Both the position numbers and the translations under genes were made by a program. The notes under the pieces are model-generated. The model was not told the origin of the DNA and ran no database searches. It saw nothing but the letters and a program-made list of their open reading frames with translations. Below, piece by piece: positions 22,314 to 33,712 of a DNA stretch of 64,000 nt. Location: positions 930,001-994,000 of the forward strand of contig BCIA01000008.1 in the NCBI GenBank assembly GCA_001599815.1. Direction: 5' to 3'. The first letter of the stretch is position 1. Each line of letters opens with the position of its first letter. This DNA comes from Furcasterigmium furcatum (lineage: Eukaryota > Ascomycota > Sordariomycetes > Glomerellales > Plectosphaerellaceae).

Positions 22314-23925
22314 CTACGCAAGATCTTCGACGAGGTCCAGGTCAATCGGATCCTTCAGGCGATGCTCCAGCTCAAAGTATGGTGCTGGAACCCGCGAGTC
22401 CACGGGCTCTCCGAGGAACATCTGGCAGAAGGCCTTCGTAGAGAGAAATATGCGAGCCATGCCTAGAGCGAGGGGGAGGGTGAAGAGTCAGTAACGGTAG
22501 GAAGGAGAGACATGCCCGCGTCGTGGGCGGTGGGCGGAAACTCACCGTGGCCATGGTACCCAGCGGCCAGGTACTGGCCGGGCTTTCCCGGAACATCACC
22601 GATGAAGGGGAGCAGGTCTTTGCTGAGACCCATAACGCCGCTCCACGCGAAAGGCACGACGTCCTTTTCATCGAGGTTCTGCGCCTCACGGGACGCCTGC
22701 CATCCCTCGAAGGTTCTTGCCGGGGCGGCCTTGATGTAGGAGAGGACCTCGGGGACGACGGCGGAGTCGTCGCAGTCTCCGAATCCGGCCATGAGCCCGC
22801 CAGGGTGGGCGATCTCGCCGCCTCCCCAGATGAGATGCTTCTGGGGCCCCGGGCGCTGAATGAGATAGTCGTAATCCTCGTCCGAAACGAATGCGAAGGA
22901 AGTCGTCAGGGGCGTCTCCTTATACACAGGAGGGGGGCTGATGACAGCGACGTGGCCCTTGAGGGGTATGATACGGCCGTCGAGCTCGGGCAGCAGGTTA
23001 GAGGCGTAGCCGTTGGTGGCATGAATGACCTTGGTCGCGTTGATGCTACCGCGGGCTGTTGATACCTTCCAGCGGCCCTGCTCAGGGGATACGCCCAGGA
23101 CCGGCGTTTCGGTGTGCAGCTGCAGTCCCAGGGCGATGGACTTGCGCAGGACCGCCACGGCAAGCTTGTAGGGCCAGAGGCTTGCGGCGGGGAAGGTGAT
23201 GGCGCCGTAGCAGTCGGTCACGCGGAGACGCGCTTTTGCCGCGTCTCTGTCGAGGATCTCCAGCTCGGACACGTCGCCGCCAGCCGCCTTGAAGCCGTTG
23301 TAAGAGGCGAGGCCGCGCTGCCACGCCGTCTCCGTGAGGTAGACATCGGCCGAGCGGTACTCTACCAGATCAACCTCGTCGGCCAGCCCCTGCTGCTTGA
23401 TGAAGGCGGTGGTGTCCCTCAGGTTGGCGGCCTCGAAGGCGCATTGGGCCTTGGCAACCTCGTGCCCATGCAGGGTAGCATAAGACTGGAAACCACGATA
23501 GCAATCGGGCTTGATGTGTCCGCCTAGGCCGGCCACGCGGTCAGTCAAGTGGCCGGATACCGTACCTTACTTTGTGATACATACCATTCCTTCCTGTTGC
23601 GCCGCTGGCGGCGGTACGCGCTTCCAGGATGACGACGGACTTGGGCTTGTCCGGCGAGTCCGAGCCAAGAAGGCCATGGGCGATGAAGGCTCCTGTCAGG
23701 CCGGAGCCGATGATAACGACGTCCGCCTCGGCAGGTAGCCCTGGCCTGCGAGTTGATGTTAGAATCCGAGTGCTGCCCCGCGCGCTCTCTTCAGGTCGCG
23801 TGACGGAGGACTTGGACTGACCGGGGCTGGTGGCTGCTTATCACGGGGTCCGGCTGTGACTGCCAGAAGGCATGCGTGGGGTTGGCGACGGGCAGAGAGG
23901 CCCGGTAGGACGGTGGAAGACGCAT
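22314..23925 (-). CDS. FAD-dependent oxidoreductase, DAO/PuuB type (463 aa)
   Basis: Four exons on the minus strand: 23925..23822, 23745..23585, 23523..22546 and 22462..22314. All introns have GT-AG ends and all phases agree. Residues: VDVANPTHAF-type N-terminal entry (SLPVANPTHAFWQS), FAD site ADVVIIGSGLTGAFIAHG (Gly48, 50 and 53), VILEARTAASGATGRNG joined to GHIKPDCYRGF, substrate-side KVIHATNGYASNLLPEL, and the C-terminal WSGVMGLSKDLLPFIGDVP and GYHGHGMARIFL. This second oxidase differs from the one at 12 kb. It ends 258 bp from the aminotransferase stop, tail to tail, and starts 605 bp from the divergent permease. Likely substrates are amino acids or polyamine derivatives. Confidence 0.9.
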
Positions 23926-24530
23926 GACGGTTGTAGCTGGGCCGTTCCGAATCCTGGATCGTAGTGAATGGTTTCCTGCTTGCCGGGCTTGCCTTACCTG
24001 GTGCGGTACTATGAGCCGTAGCTTATCTTGCGCGCGAGTTAAAGAAGGCCGGATGAGCTTCAGCAGATGGCGGGGGCCACCTGAGGCCCTGGTGATATTA
24101 TGGGGTAGGGTCAGGTTGGCAGGCCAGGCATGGAAGTTGGTGACACTCAGCTCATCCGCCCTCGGCGTCACTGTCCATGACACAGATACGACCGTCGGTC
24201 TTTTATGTCCAATCAGATCCATGCCGACGGCCGGTCCATATCCCCCCGCAAAACCGTACCCCACAGATAAGTGCCCGTGTGGGTCTTGGCTAGCCCGGGG
24301 CACAGCCGGAGGGGGCGGCGACCCGGCAACTCGGATCGGTCACTCTCTGTCCTCTGCACCCTCCCTCATGTGCACGAACATGGAAGTTGAGGGTGCCTAC
24401 ATACCATGGGGACGACGCCAGCCAGCAAGCCACACATAAGAGCCTCCCCCCAGGCCCGGACTTATGTGCTGAACGACTCACCCAGCTGCGGAGAAGTTAG
24501 AATTACCACACGAAGTTCCAGTTTGCCAAA
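23926..24530. promoter_or_regulatory. Shared divergent promoter of FAD oxidase and permease
   Basis: These 605 bp separate two genes that face away from each other. I looked for the GGACTA palindromes seen in the 11.7-kb promoter and did not find an exact copy. Confidence 0.45.
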
Positions 24531-26385
24531 ATGGCCTCTCCCACCAACGACAACCAGGGCGACTTGGACAAGAAGGTATCCGCCATGGCACCGTCATTTG
24601 ACTCGGACATTCTCGAGGACAATGTGGTCCAGGATTTCGGATATGAGCCCACTTACACCAGAGTCTTCCGGTCCATCGGGAGCATGTCGCTCACGCTGGC
24701 CATGGCATCGTACGTTGCACCCTCTCCACCATGCCAGTGCCCGGTGGCCGCGGCCGCCCGTCGGCAGCAGGAGGTGAAGGTCGGGGAGTCATGTGCTGAC
24801 CATACCATCCATCAGGCCCATGTGCGGCGTCTTCGTGGCCGTCTCGTACCAGATCGTCTACGGAGGGTATTGGGGGCTGACCTGGTACGTTCAAACTGAC
24901 TCCCATTACCCTGCCTGATACTAACTCATGTCGCCGGAAAAGGGGGTGGGTCATCCCCGCCGTCCTCTTCCTCCCTTGGGCCCTCACCACGGCAGAGTTC
25001 TGCTCGTCCATGCCCGTCAACGGCGCCAACTACTGGTGGACGGCCGCCCTGGCTCCCCCGTCCATCTCTCGCCCCGTCTCTTTCATCGCGGGCATGGCAA
25101 ACGTCATGAACGCCCTGACCAGCATCGCCAGCTTCGCATGGGCTTCGTCGACCTCCATCGCTACCATCATCTCCATTCGCACCGGATGGCAGCCGACGAA
25201 CGCTGCCATGTTCGGCATTGCCGAGGCCATCTGCCTCCTCTGGCTTCTCACGGCGTGCCTCCGCATAGACAAGGCCTCTCAAGTCTACATCGGCACAGGT
25301 AATTCTACGTCTGCGGATTCCCAAACTGTCGTGAACCCCCACAACTGACCAATGCGAAAGCAACCATCGTCCTCGTCACGTCGACCATCTTCTTCATCGC
25401 GCTGCCGGTGTCCCATGTGAAAGCCAACATCCCCTTCACCGACGCATCCGTGGCTTTCGGGGAATACACCAACTTCAGCGACTGGGATAAGCCTGTTGCG
25501 GTCCCCTTCACGTTTTTCAGCGCCGCCTGGGTCATCACGGGGTGGAATGCCCCCTCGGCCGTCGTCGAGGAGACTCATAACGCCCGCATCGTCGCCCCGC
25601 GTGCCATCGTCACCACGTACTCCCTCATGGCCGTCATGGGAACCGTCGTCTGCTTCCTTCTGGCCTTCTGCATCACAGACATGGAGTCCGCGGCCGCGGA
25701 CCCCACCGGCTTCCAGGCCTTCACCCTGCTCGTCGAGCGCTGGGGCGTCGATCTCGCCGTGGCGTTCCTCCTGATCATCTTCCTAAACACCATAGTTGGC
25801 GGCGGCGCCGTGCTGGTTATGATGTCGTGCCAGGTCGCCGCGTTCGCCCGCGACGGCGGCCTCGTCTTCAACAAGAAGCTCGCCCACGTCTCCCCCCGCA
25901 GCAACATGCCCATCTGGACTAGCGTCTTCCTCACCGCCGGGGGCATGCTGCTCCTCTGCCTGGCCTTCTCGCCTATCGCCTCCGAAATCATTTTCTCCCT
26001 CGCCGTCATCGCAATCATGGTGCTGTACGCCCTGCCCATGGTCTTCCGCCTCTTCGACGGCGGCCGCTGGGTCCCCGGCCCCTGGAACTACGGCATCTTC
26101 AGCAGGCCCATCCACTCCTTCGGCCTCCTGTCCGTCGCGTACATGACCATCATGGAGTGCTTCCCCCCCGAGGCCGCCTGGACGGGGGCCACGCTCAACT
26201 ACAACTGGGCCGTTTTCCTGGCCGCCATCCTGCTGTCCGTGGCCATCTGGTTCATGCACGGAACCCGCCACTACAAGGGGCCAGACCAGGAGCATCTCGC
26301 GGCGTGGAGAGCGCGGCTGAACCCGGCTCACTCAAGCTCGGAGGCGTCGGCCATCCAGGGGGTGAAGCCGCCCTCGGCCGAGTAG
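24531..26385 (+). CDS. APC-family GABA/choline-type permease (542 aa)
   Basis: Exons are 24531..24709, 24816..24884, 24943..25298 and 25361..26385. The introns have GTACGT/GTAATT donors and CTGAC or TACTAAC branches, and all phases agree. The cytosolic N-terminus has the family entry FGYEPTYTRVFRSIGSMSLT, then MCGVFVAVSYQIVYGGYWGL and the consensus segment ANYWWTAALAP. About 12 hydrophobic helices follow, among them ATIVLVTSTIFFIALPVS and FLLIIFLNTIVGGGAVLV. This is the UGA4/HNM1-like amino-acid/choline transporter group, which imports GABA, polyamines or choline by H+ symport at the plasma membrane. The divergent FAD oxidase makes it the likely uptake step of the cluster. Confidence 0.9.
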
Positions 26386-27295
26386 CGGGATGGAACCGGC
26401 GTGAAGAAACTCCCTGGGCAGTCTGAGGAGCGAGTTTGCCAGCCCAGAATCTAGTCATTTTGTGATTTAAACCTCATTGTATGTATCCGTATTGAAGGGA
26501 TCCTGGCCTGGGATTGACTGGGAAGCCGACGCATCATCTACAGCGAGACACAGATGATAGGATTGCGCGTGTCCTATAGCGTGACATGGAAATGTCGCAC
26601 CTATGTGTATGCTTACTGATATCTACTATGGATGCTAAGGATCCATGCGGCGTTGCAATTTTATCATTACTTGGTGGTCTTCTTTGCCCTCGTAATCCCG
26701 CATTCTTTTGGGGACGTTGCCCCTGTTCCATGCTTTTCGGGGATACGACGATCAAGTCCTGTCATTTGAGAATCTTTGGAGCGAATCTTAGAGCTTGACA
26801 GATGGGAGGCCTGAAGATTCTGGGGATAGTCTGGAGCGGCCGTCCCACTAACCCGGGTGCCTATGCCGGGTCCCTCGGCCAAGGTTTTGAGATGACTGCG
26901 GCGCCCAGCGTCGACAACCAGAAGGCGCCTCTCGACAACACCATCCAGCTCTACTAAGGGTGCCATGTTGCTGCCAAAATGGCCGCTGCGGGCAGCCACC
27001 AATGGATATTCTGAAGTCTTGGATCCCAAAATCACGCCCGGGTCACAATTGATTCACGTGTACGAGGTGAAAATTAGGCTGAATTTTGCTAAGCTATTCC
27101 GTGGGCAGTCACCCGGCGTTATCAAGTCTGGGTGTACATTGATGTAGCATTGAACAACAAAGCGAAGACCCAGAGGAGGCTGCGGCGCTGGCACATCAGA
27201 TGCTCTGTATACCAGGTTGAGTAAGCACAACCTCCCGAAGATGAATCGTATCACCCATTTGAATCCTGGGAGACACTCCCCGATCCCTTCCCCTC
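26386..27295. other. Intergenic stretch, convergent tails
   Basis: These 0.9 kb lie between two converging genes. Only short frames without support are found. It marks the right border of the putative amine cluster. Confidence 0.35.
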
Positions 27296-28708
27296 TTAGT
27301 ACCCTATAGCACCGTAAGGTGTTGCAAGCCTCTGCCACCGGTCTGTCAAGGGCTCGACATCAAACAGACTGCAACCCTTCTCCTCCTGGTGCTTGCCCTC
27401 GAACAACTCGTCTAGCCAGCTCATGTAATCTGTCTGAGCTGCCAGGGTGACGGTGTCGTGGTTCTGCCCCGCGTAGCGGAGGTATGTCAACGAAGAGTCC
27501 GGCAACGCCGTGCAGGTGGCGTTATAGTCCTCGTCCGAGAAGGAGATGGGGACGATCGCATCATCCGTGCCGTGGATCACCATCATGGGAGCCGCCAGCC
27601 TCAGCAGGCCTTCGCGGTTATACGTCTTCCTCCAGTCCGCGATGACGGGGTTGCTGAGCCAGGTGGAGTTTACGTAGAACTCGTCCTCAGCCATGTAGGA
27701 AACGGCAAAGAAGCTGCCGTAGACGCAGCTCTGGTGGATCAGGGACAAGCGCCCGATGGCCTCCTCTGTGAGGTAATCTTCTAGGATGAACTCGCCAGGG
27801 TAGAGCTGCGCGATGACGGGCATGAGGTATGCAGCGATTTCGTTGGAGGAGCCGTCCACGGACGGCGGCATCGTCATCAGCTTCGCCATGAGGTCCATGG
27901 GCCGGTTGGCCGGGGCGATGGAGACGGCGCCGAGGAACTTTCCGGCCTCGGCGAAGAGGGTCGCTTGTCCCTCGACCGCGAGGCGCTCGCTGGTGCGCCA
28001 GGCCGCCAGGCCGCCCTCGCTCTGCCCAACGACGACCCATTCGTCAGAGAGAATCGAGCCGAGGCGCCTCCTCGCGGCGATAAGACCGAAGCCGACGTCT
28101 GCAGCGTGTGTCCACCCGGCAAGGTACTGGAAGCCCCGAGGGGTGGTGCTGCCAAGGCCGGCGTAGTCCGGGGCGATGACGGCGTACCCGCGCGTAGCAA
28201 ACGAGTATGCGCCCTGCCAGTCGTAGTATAGGTTCTTGTGGTTGCTCGGCGCGCAGACCTTTGCGATGCCGGCGGTACCGTGAGTCCAGACCAAGGCTCG
28301 GAGCTTCGTCTCTGGATGACGAGGGGCGTATGGGAGGAGGAGGAACGCGCTGGCCGTGACGGTAGAGCCGTTGACGTCCTCTGTTGCGTAGAGGAAGCGC
28401 GAGAGGGACATGCCGCCCGGAATTGTCCAGTTAGCGGCTGCTTCCGCCGCATCGATGTCTTGCCATCGGAGGATGTCGCCGGGCTTGGCGAGAGACAAAT
28501 TGCATGGCAGCGTCCAGAAGGGATCCTCTTCGGGGGTGGGATTCGCCCAGTTGGCCGCTTCGAATTGCCAGCCGGCGGTGAAGTTCTCCGCACACTGCCC
28601 GGTACAGTACGGGCTGGTTGGGACCGGGGGGAGGCCGACGGCCTGGGCAGCCGACCGCGACGCGAAGTAACTCAGAAAAATGGACTGAGCGAGGAGTTTG
28701 CCGAGCAT
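27296..28708 (-). CDS. Secreted alpha/beta hydrolase, secretory-lipase-like (470 aa)
   Basis: A single exon on the minus strand; the first ATG in frame is at 28708. The N-terminus MLGKLLAQSIFLSYFASRSA is a signal peptide. An alpha/beta-hydrolase core follows: LRALVWTHGTAGIAKVCAPS, the nucleophile elbow VVVGQSEGG with Ser230, Asp382/383 in MVIHGTDDAIVPIS and His417 in GQNHDTVTL. Several N-x-S/T sites and paired Cys fit secretion. The layout resembles fungal secretory lipases (LIP family), but substrate could equally be an ester of other kinds. It has no obvious link to the amine cluster on its right-hand side. Confidence 0.85.
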   Translation of the reverse strand: MLGKLLAQSIFLSYFASRSAAQAVGLPPVPTSPYCTGQCAENFTAGWQFEAANWANPTPEEDPFWTLPCNLSLAKPGDILRWQDIDAAEAAANWTIPGGMSLSRFLYATEDVNGSTVTASAFLLLPYAPRHPETKLRALVWTHGTAGIAKVCAPSNHKNLYYDWQGAYSFATRGYAVIAPDYAGLGSTTPRGFQYLAGWTHAADVGFGLIAARRRLGSILSDEWVVVGQSEGGLAAWRTSERLAVEGQATLFAEAGKFLGAVSIAPANRPMDLMAKLMTMPPSVDGSSNEIAAYLMPVIAQLYPGEFILEDYLTEEAIGRLSLIHQSCVYGSFFAVSYMAEDEFYVNSTWLSNPVIADWRKTYNREGLLRLAAPMMVIHGTDDAIVPISFSDEDYNATCTALPDSSLTYLRYAGQNHDTVTLAAQTDYMSWLDELFEGKHQEEKGCSLFDVEPLTDRWQRLATPYGAIGY

Positions 28709-29737
28709 CTTGTCTGATGATAACAATGTAAGTACTTAGATAGTGATGGGGTTGGGTTATTAGACGAAACTATTGAAGTCACACCATTCTTTATAATCCC
28801 TACTTGAGCTGCGCCTCCCATGGCCTCGCCAGCGCTGTCTCTTGGTCCGCCGGGGAGATATCTTTCGGGCGATGAAGCAGTGATCTCAAGCGAGGAGTTG
28901 ATAGTCCCTACAGGTACCCTGGTACTACAGTACTCCTGGGTAAATCGCCGGCGGGAATTTCAACCAATAAGAAGAGCCCGGCAAGACAAGACATCTGGGG
29001 TGATCTCTAGTCTGCATGCCACAGGAATCCGGGGAAAGGAGGCAACGCGGGGTATTGATCGTGTTTCCCATTTCGAATTGCCGAAATTCATCTCGTATGA
29101 ACCAGTCTGCGGAGGCTAGCCTTTGATGCAAATTGGATGATGCTGGAATCCGGCACGCTTCTCGGGGCGTTCAGGGGCGGACCGCCGCGGACGTACCTCG
29201 AGTCCCACGAACTGCCAGGTTGTCTGGTTGGTGTACTCCGTCATACTGATTAGCCTCGGGCTTTCACGCTGCTCCCTCCCCCTTCTTGTCCTCCCTCGTC
29301 CTCGTCGTCCCGGTTGCCCCCTCCTCGTCGTTCATGCTCGGCCCGAGTCATGGACTACCTAGTACGAGCCACAATCGGTGATACTCACCCTTCCGAAGGT
29401 GCTGCTCTTTTCCCGACAAATATGTTCCGCCCGCAACGAAGGATCTGGGGGAGTTCTGCTGTCTTGACAGCAACCTGAAGAAACCGCTCCGTTCCGGACG
29501 GCACAGTCCAAGCCCCAGACCACCCCAGGCCGCCATCTCACACGCCCCTCCTTGCATGTGCGTGCGAATGCAGAAAGAGTAGTTGCAATATCTACTCGCC
29601 TACTAGATCTGACTATCCCTTGTGGTACCGAAAAGCTGCAACTTTGGTATACCCGACCGCTTGCCAAAATTCCACACTTCAACCGGAACTCGTCCTCATC
29701 TTGTTGGTACCCAGAGACATTTCCACAAATGGAATGC
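28709..29737. other. Intergenic stretch
   Basis: About 1 kb, with a CT/CGTCC-rich low-complexity patch near 29270 to 29330. No gene is supported. Confidence 0.35.
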
Positions 29738-31534
29738 TTAGACAGCCTCCCTGGGTGCGGTAGGGCCCTGGCCTTCAGACCTGTGCCCATCTGTGGCCTC
29801 AGGCTCCTCCCGATCACCGAACTGGATCCTCTTCTCGACAGCAGCGACTGTCTGGTGATTGAGCGCCTCGTCCTCGAACATGAATGCGAGCTCCTCGAGC
29901 GTCCGGTTGTATGTCTCGGGGTAGAGGAAGAAGATGACTATGAACTCAAAGGCGATCCAACCGCAGTAGATGGCAAGGAAACGCCAACCAATGGAGCTGA
30001 TGGCGATGGAGTTGACGTTGTTGGAGAAGAAACCGGCGAGCTTTCCGAAAATCTGCTGGATGCCAATACCACGGCTGCGAGTAGCGTAGGGCCAAAGTTC
30101 GACAAGGTACGCTGCGAAGAAGAATGATGAGTTGATTTGATTCAGGGGGTGGATAGAGGAGGGGTCGAGGTAACTTACTGTAAGTCAGGGCGTTGTTGCC
30201 AATGTTATAGCAGGGAGAGTAGGCAAAGTAGAAGAAGAGTCCCGCAATGTTGACTGCGCGAGGAGATGCAACACCGAGGGCTTTGTAGTGGTTCTGACGC
30301 TCCAGAGCGACGGTGTAACCGGTAAAGGCGCACAGCATCAGGGTAGCAGAGAGCATATACATCCACCGGCGAGGGAATCGGGGGACAACGAGGGCAATGA
30401 CCGTAGCAGTTCCGAATCCCCAACAGGCGTTGGCGACATTGATGCGGGTCTTGGCGTAGCTCTCCGTGTAGCCCATCAGCTCGAACAGCTGGTTGGAGTA
30501 GTAGCTGATGAGCGTGTTGCCTGAAAGCTGTGTGAAGAGGCCGACAAAGATGGTGACGTAGACACGGCGCCGCATGCCGGGAGTGCGGAACAGGTCCAAC
30601 CAGGTCTGCTTTGCTGCCTCCATCTCAATGTGAATGGTTTCGCGGATCTGGGTGATCTCGGCCTGGATAAGCAGAGAGTTGGGGTCGCCCTCGGCGTGAT
30701 ATTTGACCAGGATCGCCGTGGCTTCTTCATCGCGATCCTTGGAAATCAGGTAACGGGGGGATTCCGGGAGCAAGAAAACCGTAGCAATCTGCAACAGGGA
30801 CGGGCAGATCTGCAGGAGGGAGGGCAGACGCCAGGCCCAATCGCCCCCAAGACGAGGCGTGGCGATGGCGATGGAGGCCGCCGTGATCTGGCCGATGCCG
30901 TACGAGGCATTGAAGAGCGAGGTGAGGAACGCGCGCTCCTTGGGGTGGCCAAGCTCGCCAATCAATGCCGCGCCGGCAATGATGCAGAAGAGAATACCCA
31001 CGCCAAGGATTAAGCGCGCCACGATGTACATGCCAATGTGCTGGGAAAAAGCTTGAATGATCGCACCGGCAATCATGATCAACGAGCCGATCATGATGGT
31101 CCAGCGGCGACCAAACTTCTGGTTGATATAGGGTGCGAAGGGGACGCCGAGAACCGAGCCCAGCATATAGGAAGAGTTGACAAACCCAAGAAGGCCGGGC
31201 TCGATTCTCGGGCGCCCAGTGTCATCCACAAAGCCTTGAGAAAAGTCTGTATGCCAAAAGGTTTTTGAGTCAATGAAAGCTGTGCCAGAACCTAAGACGT
31301 CTCCAGGGGGAGGATGGACATACACGTGTGCCACCTGTCTTCCATCTGCAGGGTGTTGATGAGCTGGGAGTCGAAGCCAGACGTAATCTCAACACCCATG
31401 CAGCAGGTGAAGAGCCAGAGGTACATGAATCGCAGGTTCTTCTTCTTGTACCATGGCACCTTGTCCTCGGCGACGAGCCGGGTGACAATGGGGTCAGCAG
31501 TATTGCCGAGGTTCTGCTGTGGAAGCTTGACCAT
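29738..31534 (-). CDS. MFS sugar transporter (550 aa)
   Basis: Exons on the minus strand: 31534..31324, 31246..30179 and 30111..29738. Introns are 77 bp (GTATGT donor) and 67 bp (GTAAGT donor); phases agree. The protein starts MVKLPQQNLGNTADPIVTRL and shows sugar-porter signatures: GVEITSGFDSQLINTLQ in helix 1, NQKFGRRWTIMIGS, LPESPRYLISKDRDEEA at the middle loop, QLSGNTLISYYSNQLF in helix 7 and TYLVELWPYATRSRGIGIQQ. It ends in FFLYPETYNRTLEELAFMFE and a charged tail. Twelve membrane helices are expected. It belongs to the lactose/hexose permease branch of the sugar porters and should act at the plasma membrane. The sugar is unknown. Confidence 0.92.
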
Positions 31535-33712
31535 CTTGTCGACGGGGGGGTTAGGACCCTTGGGTTACGGGGCTCGGACCCGACTCGGCTGATGAAGCAA
31601 GAAAGGTCTTTTGCGTTGACAATGAATCAAGACGTGCTCTGCAGGCGTGCCGAGTGAAAGACTCAGTATTGACACCATCGCGTGGGACACAACACTACTT
31701 TATAGCTGGATACCCCAGCATCACCAGCTCAGAGATGAGCCGGATCATCACCCCACACGGCAAATCAACACACCGAATAGAGGATTTTGCGGGGTCGTGG
31801 CAGGCCGTCATAAGATCCGTATTATGAAGAGTGCGCCCGGAGAGCATCCGAGTCCGGGCACTGTTCCCCAGACTCCCGTCGGTCCGGGGTATGAAGCCGG
31901 ATTCGCGGGGTACAGCACAGTACTTGTTGCTGTGAAGGATCGGCATCACCTGGGGTGTGACCCTTTTTGTGAGGACTTGATTGGTGTATAATCTCGTTGC
32001 CGCTCTTCCTCCCGGCCAACATGATTTGTTACCCTATATTAACCGGTAAGACCACTTGCCTTAACGGATCATAACCAGGTTTATCAGTTCCCAACCACCC
32101 TCCCCTCATTTGTGAACACGCGTGTGGCCGCAGGTCATCACGATCTTTGTCCGCAGCAATGTTTATTTCAGCATCCAGACGGACTATGGATATTGAGAAT
32201 AGCTGCTGTGCATCACCGAGAGACACGGAGAGAGGTACGGTCAAGCTTCACTTGAAAATACAGCTCATCCAGAGATAGTGGAAAACACAGCAAGTTCAGA
32301 GGGAAGGGCTGTATTGCCGTCAGCGGCTATATCTCTACGTACCTAAACGGCAAAGATCACCAGAAAAGGCCCCGCTCCAGCAGCCGAGAATCCCTCCCGC
32401 GACAAAAGGTCATTCGATTCAGGCCCAGGGGCTGGCGCTGGAGTGGAGAGACGACAACCGTCAATACAAACGTCCGCCAGGGTTCCCAGGAGCCCAGGAA
32501 AGATGGCACACGGCGGCCTGCCTGTCCTTTCGCGAATCGCTGCTCAGAGCAGACGAAGCCAACTTGTTACGGAGGGTTCGACAGCGTCCAGGCAAAGGAG
32601 CCCTGTCAGCTTTCGAGAGTCACGCCGTTTTTAGGGCATCGGCGAGATCACCAAGACAAGTTAGGATAACGAAAGAGAATACAGATTGGACAGCGTACGA
32701 GCGCTGGAAAAAGGCATGGGATGTTTTATTCCCCAACATACCTTGTCCTTCGCCGTGTAAGTCCCCCGGAGATGCTGAGAACAGGCGCCTCTTCTTGTAC
32801 CAGGCTGCGAACTTCCTCGCGTCGACAGCACACTCAGCCAGCGAGACCGTGCCAGGTTTCGGGAGTTCCTTCAGCACAAGCTCCCAAACCGTATAATCCA
32901 CGAAATCGACTCGGCAACTGACACTTTACCGACAACCCACAGCACCGCCGCCTGGCCCTGGACGACTGTACTCCAGATTCCCCTGACCATATGTGACATG
33001 AGCGGCAGTTTTAAGTATGACAGGCCCCAACACATACTTCATCTGCCATTTTCGCCCACCTACAATCCGCGGGTGTTCAGGAAACCCGTTTTGGGCCGTT
33101 GAGATTCTGTTTCCGTTTGCCCTCACCTCACACTGGCCGAATGTGGCCACGGCATTCGCCAACAAGACATCAACAAGGTCTGGGGTCTCGCAACCTCCGC
33201 GAAGAGATCAAAACAAGAGCGTTCACCCTAGGATTCTGGGAAATTCCCTGACGAACATTTGTTCGAGTCGTGACTTCGGTGCTTGTCACCGAGGTGGCGC
33301 CGCCGCACCATGACTCGCGGAATCAAGCAGCTGGAAGTCCTCGGCGGACCTTGCCGAGTGCGATCCCCTAGGTTGGACCCCTGACACCGGTGTTGGAACT
33401 GCCGGCACTTGTGTTGGTGTTGAGAAGCTGGCGTAGCAAGTAGTAAATGAGCTGACGATGCACTGAGCGATTGCTGTGAACGTCGCGATGTCTGTATTTC
33501 CCCTTCTCCCTATCGGAGCAGCCCGCCGAGCCCTAGGTTCGCCGCCATAGCACGAGTCAACCGTAGTAGGTATCATACCACTACTTATGTGGAGGGTAGT
33601 ACCTTATCGTAGCCAGTCTCTTCCCTGTGCGTCAGCTCGGACACCTCTCAGCCGTACCGCCTCCCCCTCTCCACCAGCCATTCTAATTTCTGTCGCGAAG
33701 AACACCTCCAAC
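31535..33712. other. Long intergenic stretch (2.2 kb)
   Basis: No intact gene is supported. A frame around 32640 to 32890 on the plus strand contains YERWKKAWDVLFPNIPCPSP, which is like a W..WK..LFP..P.PSP signature seen in some fungal regulatory/incompatibility proteins, but it has no start, no continuation and a stop soon after. It may be a relic. Confidence 0.3.

Noticed and set aside
32620..32901. Minus-strand frame (DYTVWELVLKELPKPGTVSL...)
   Set aside because: It has no ATG, no continuation through plausible introns and no known family; it overlaps the equally weak plus-strand relic.
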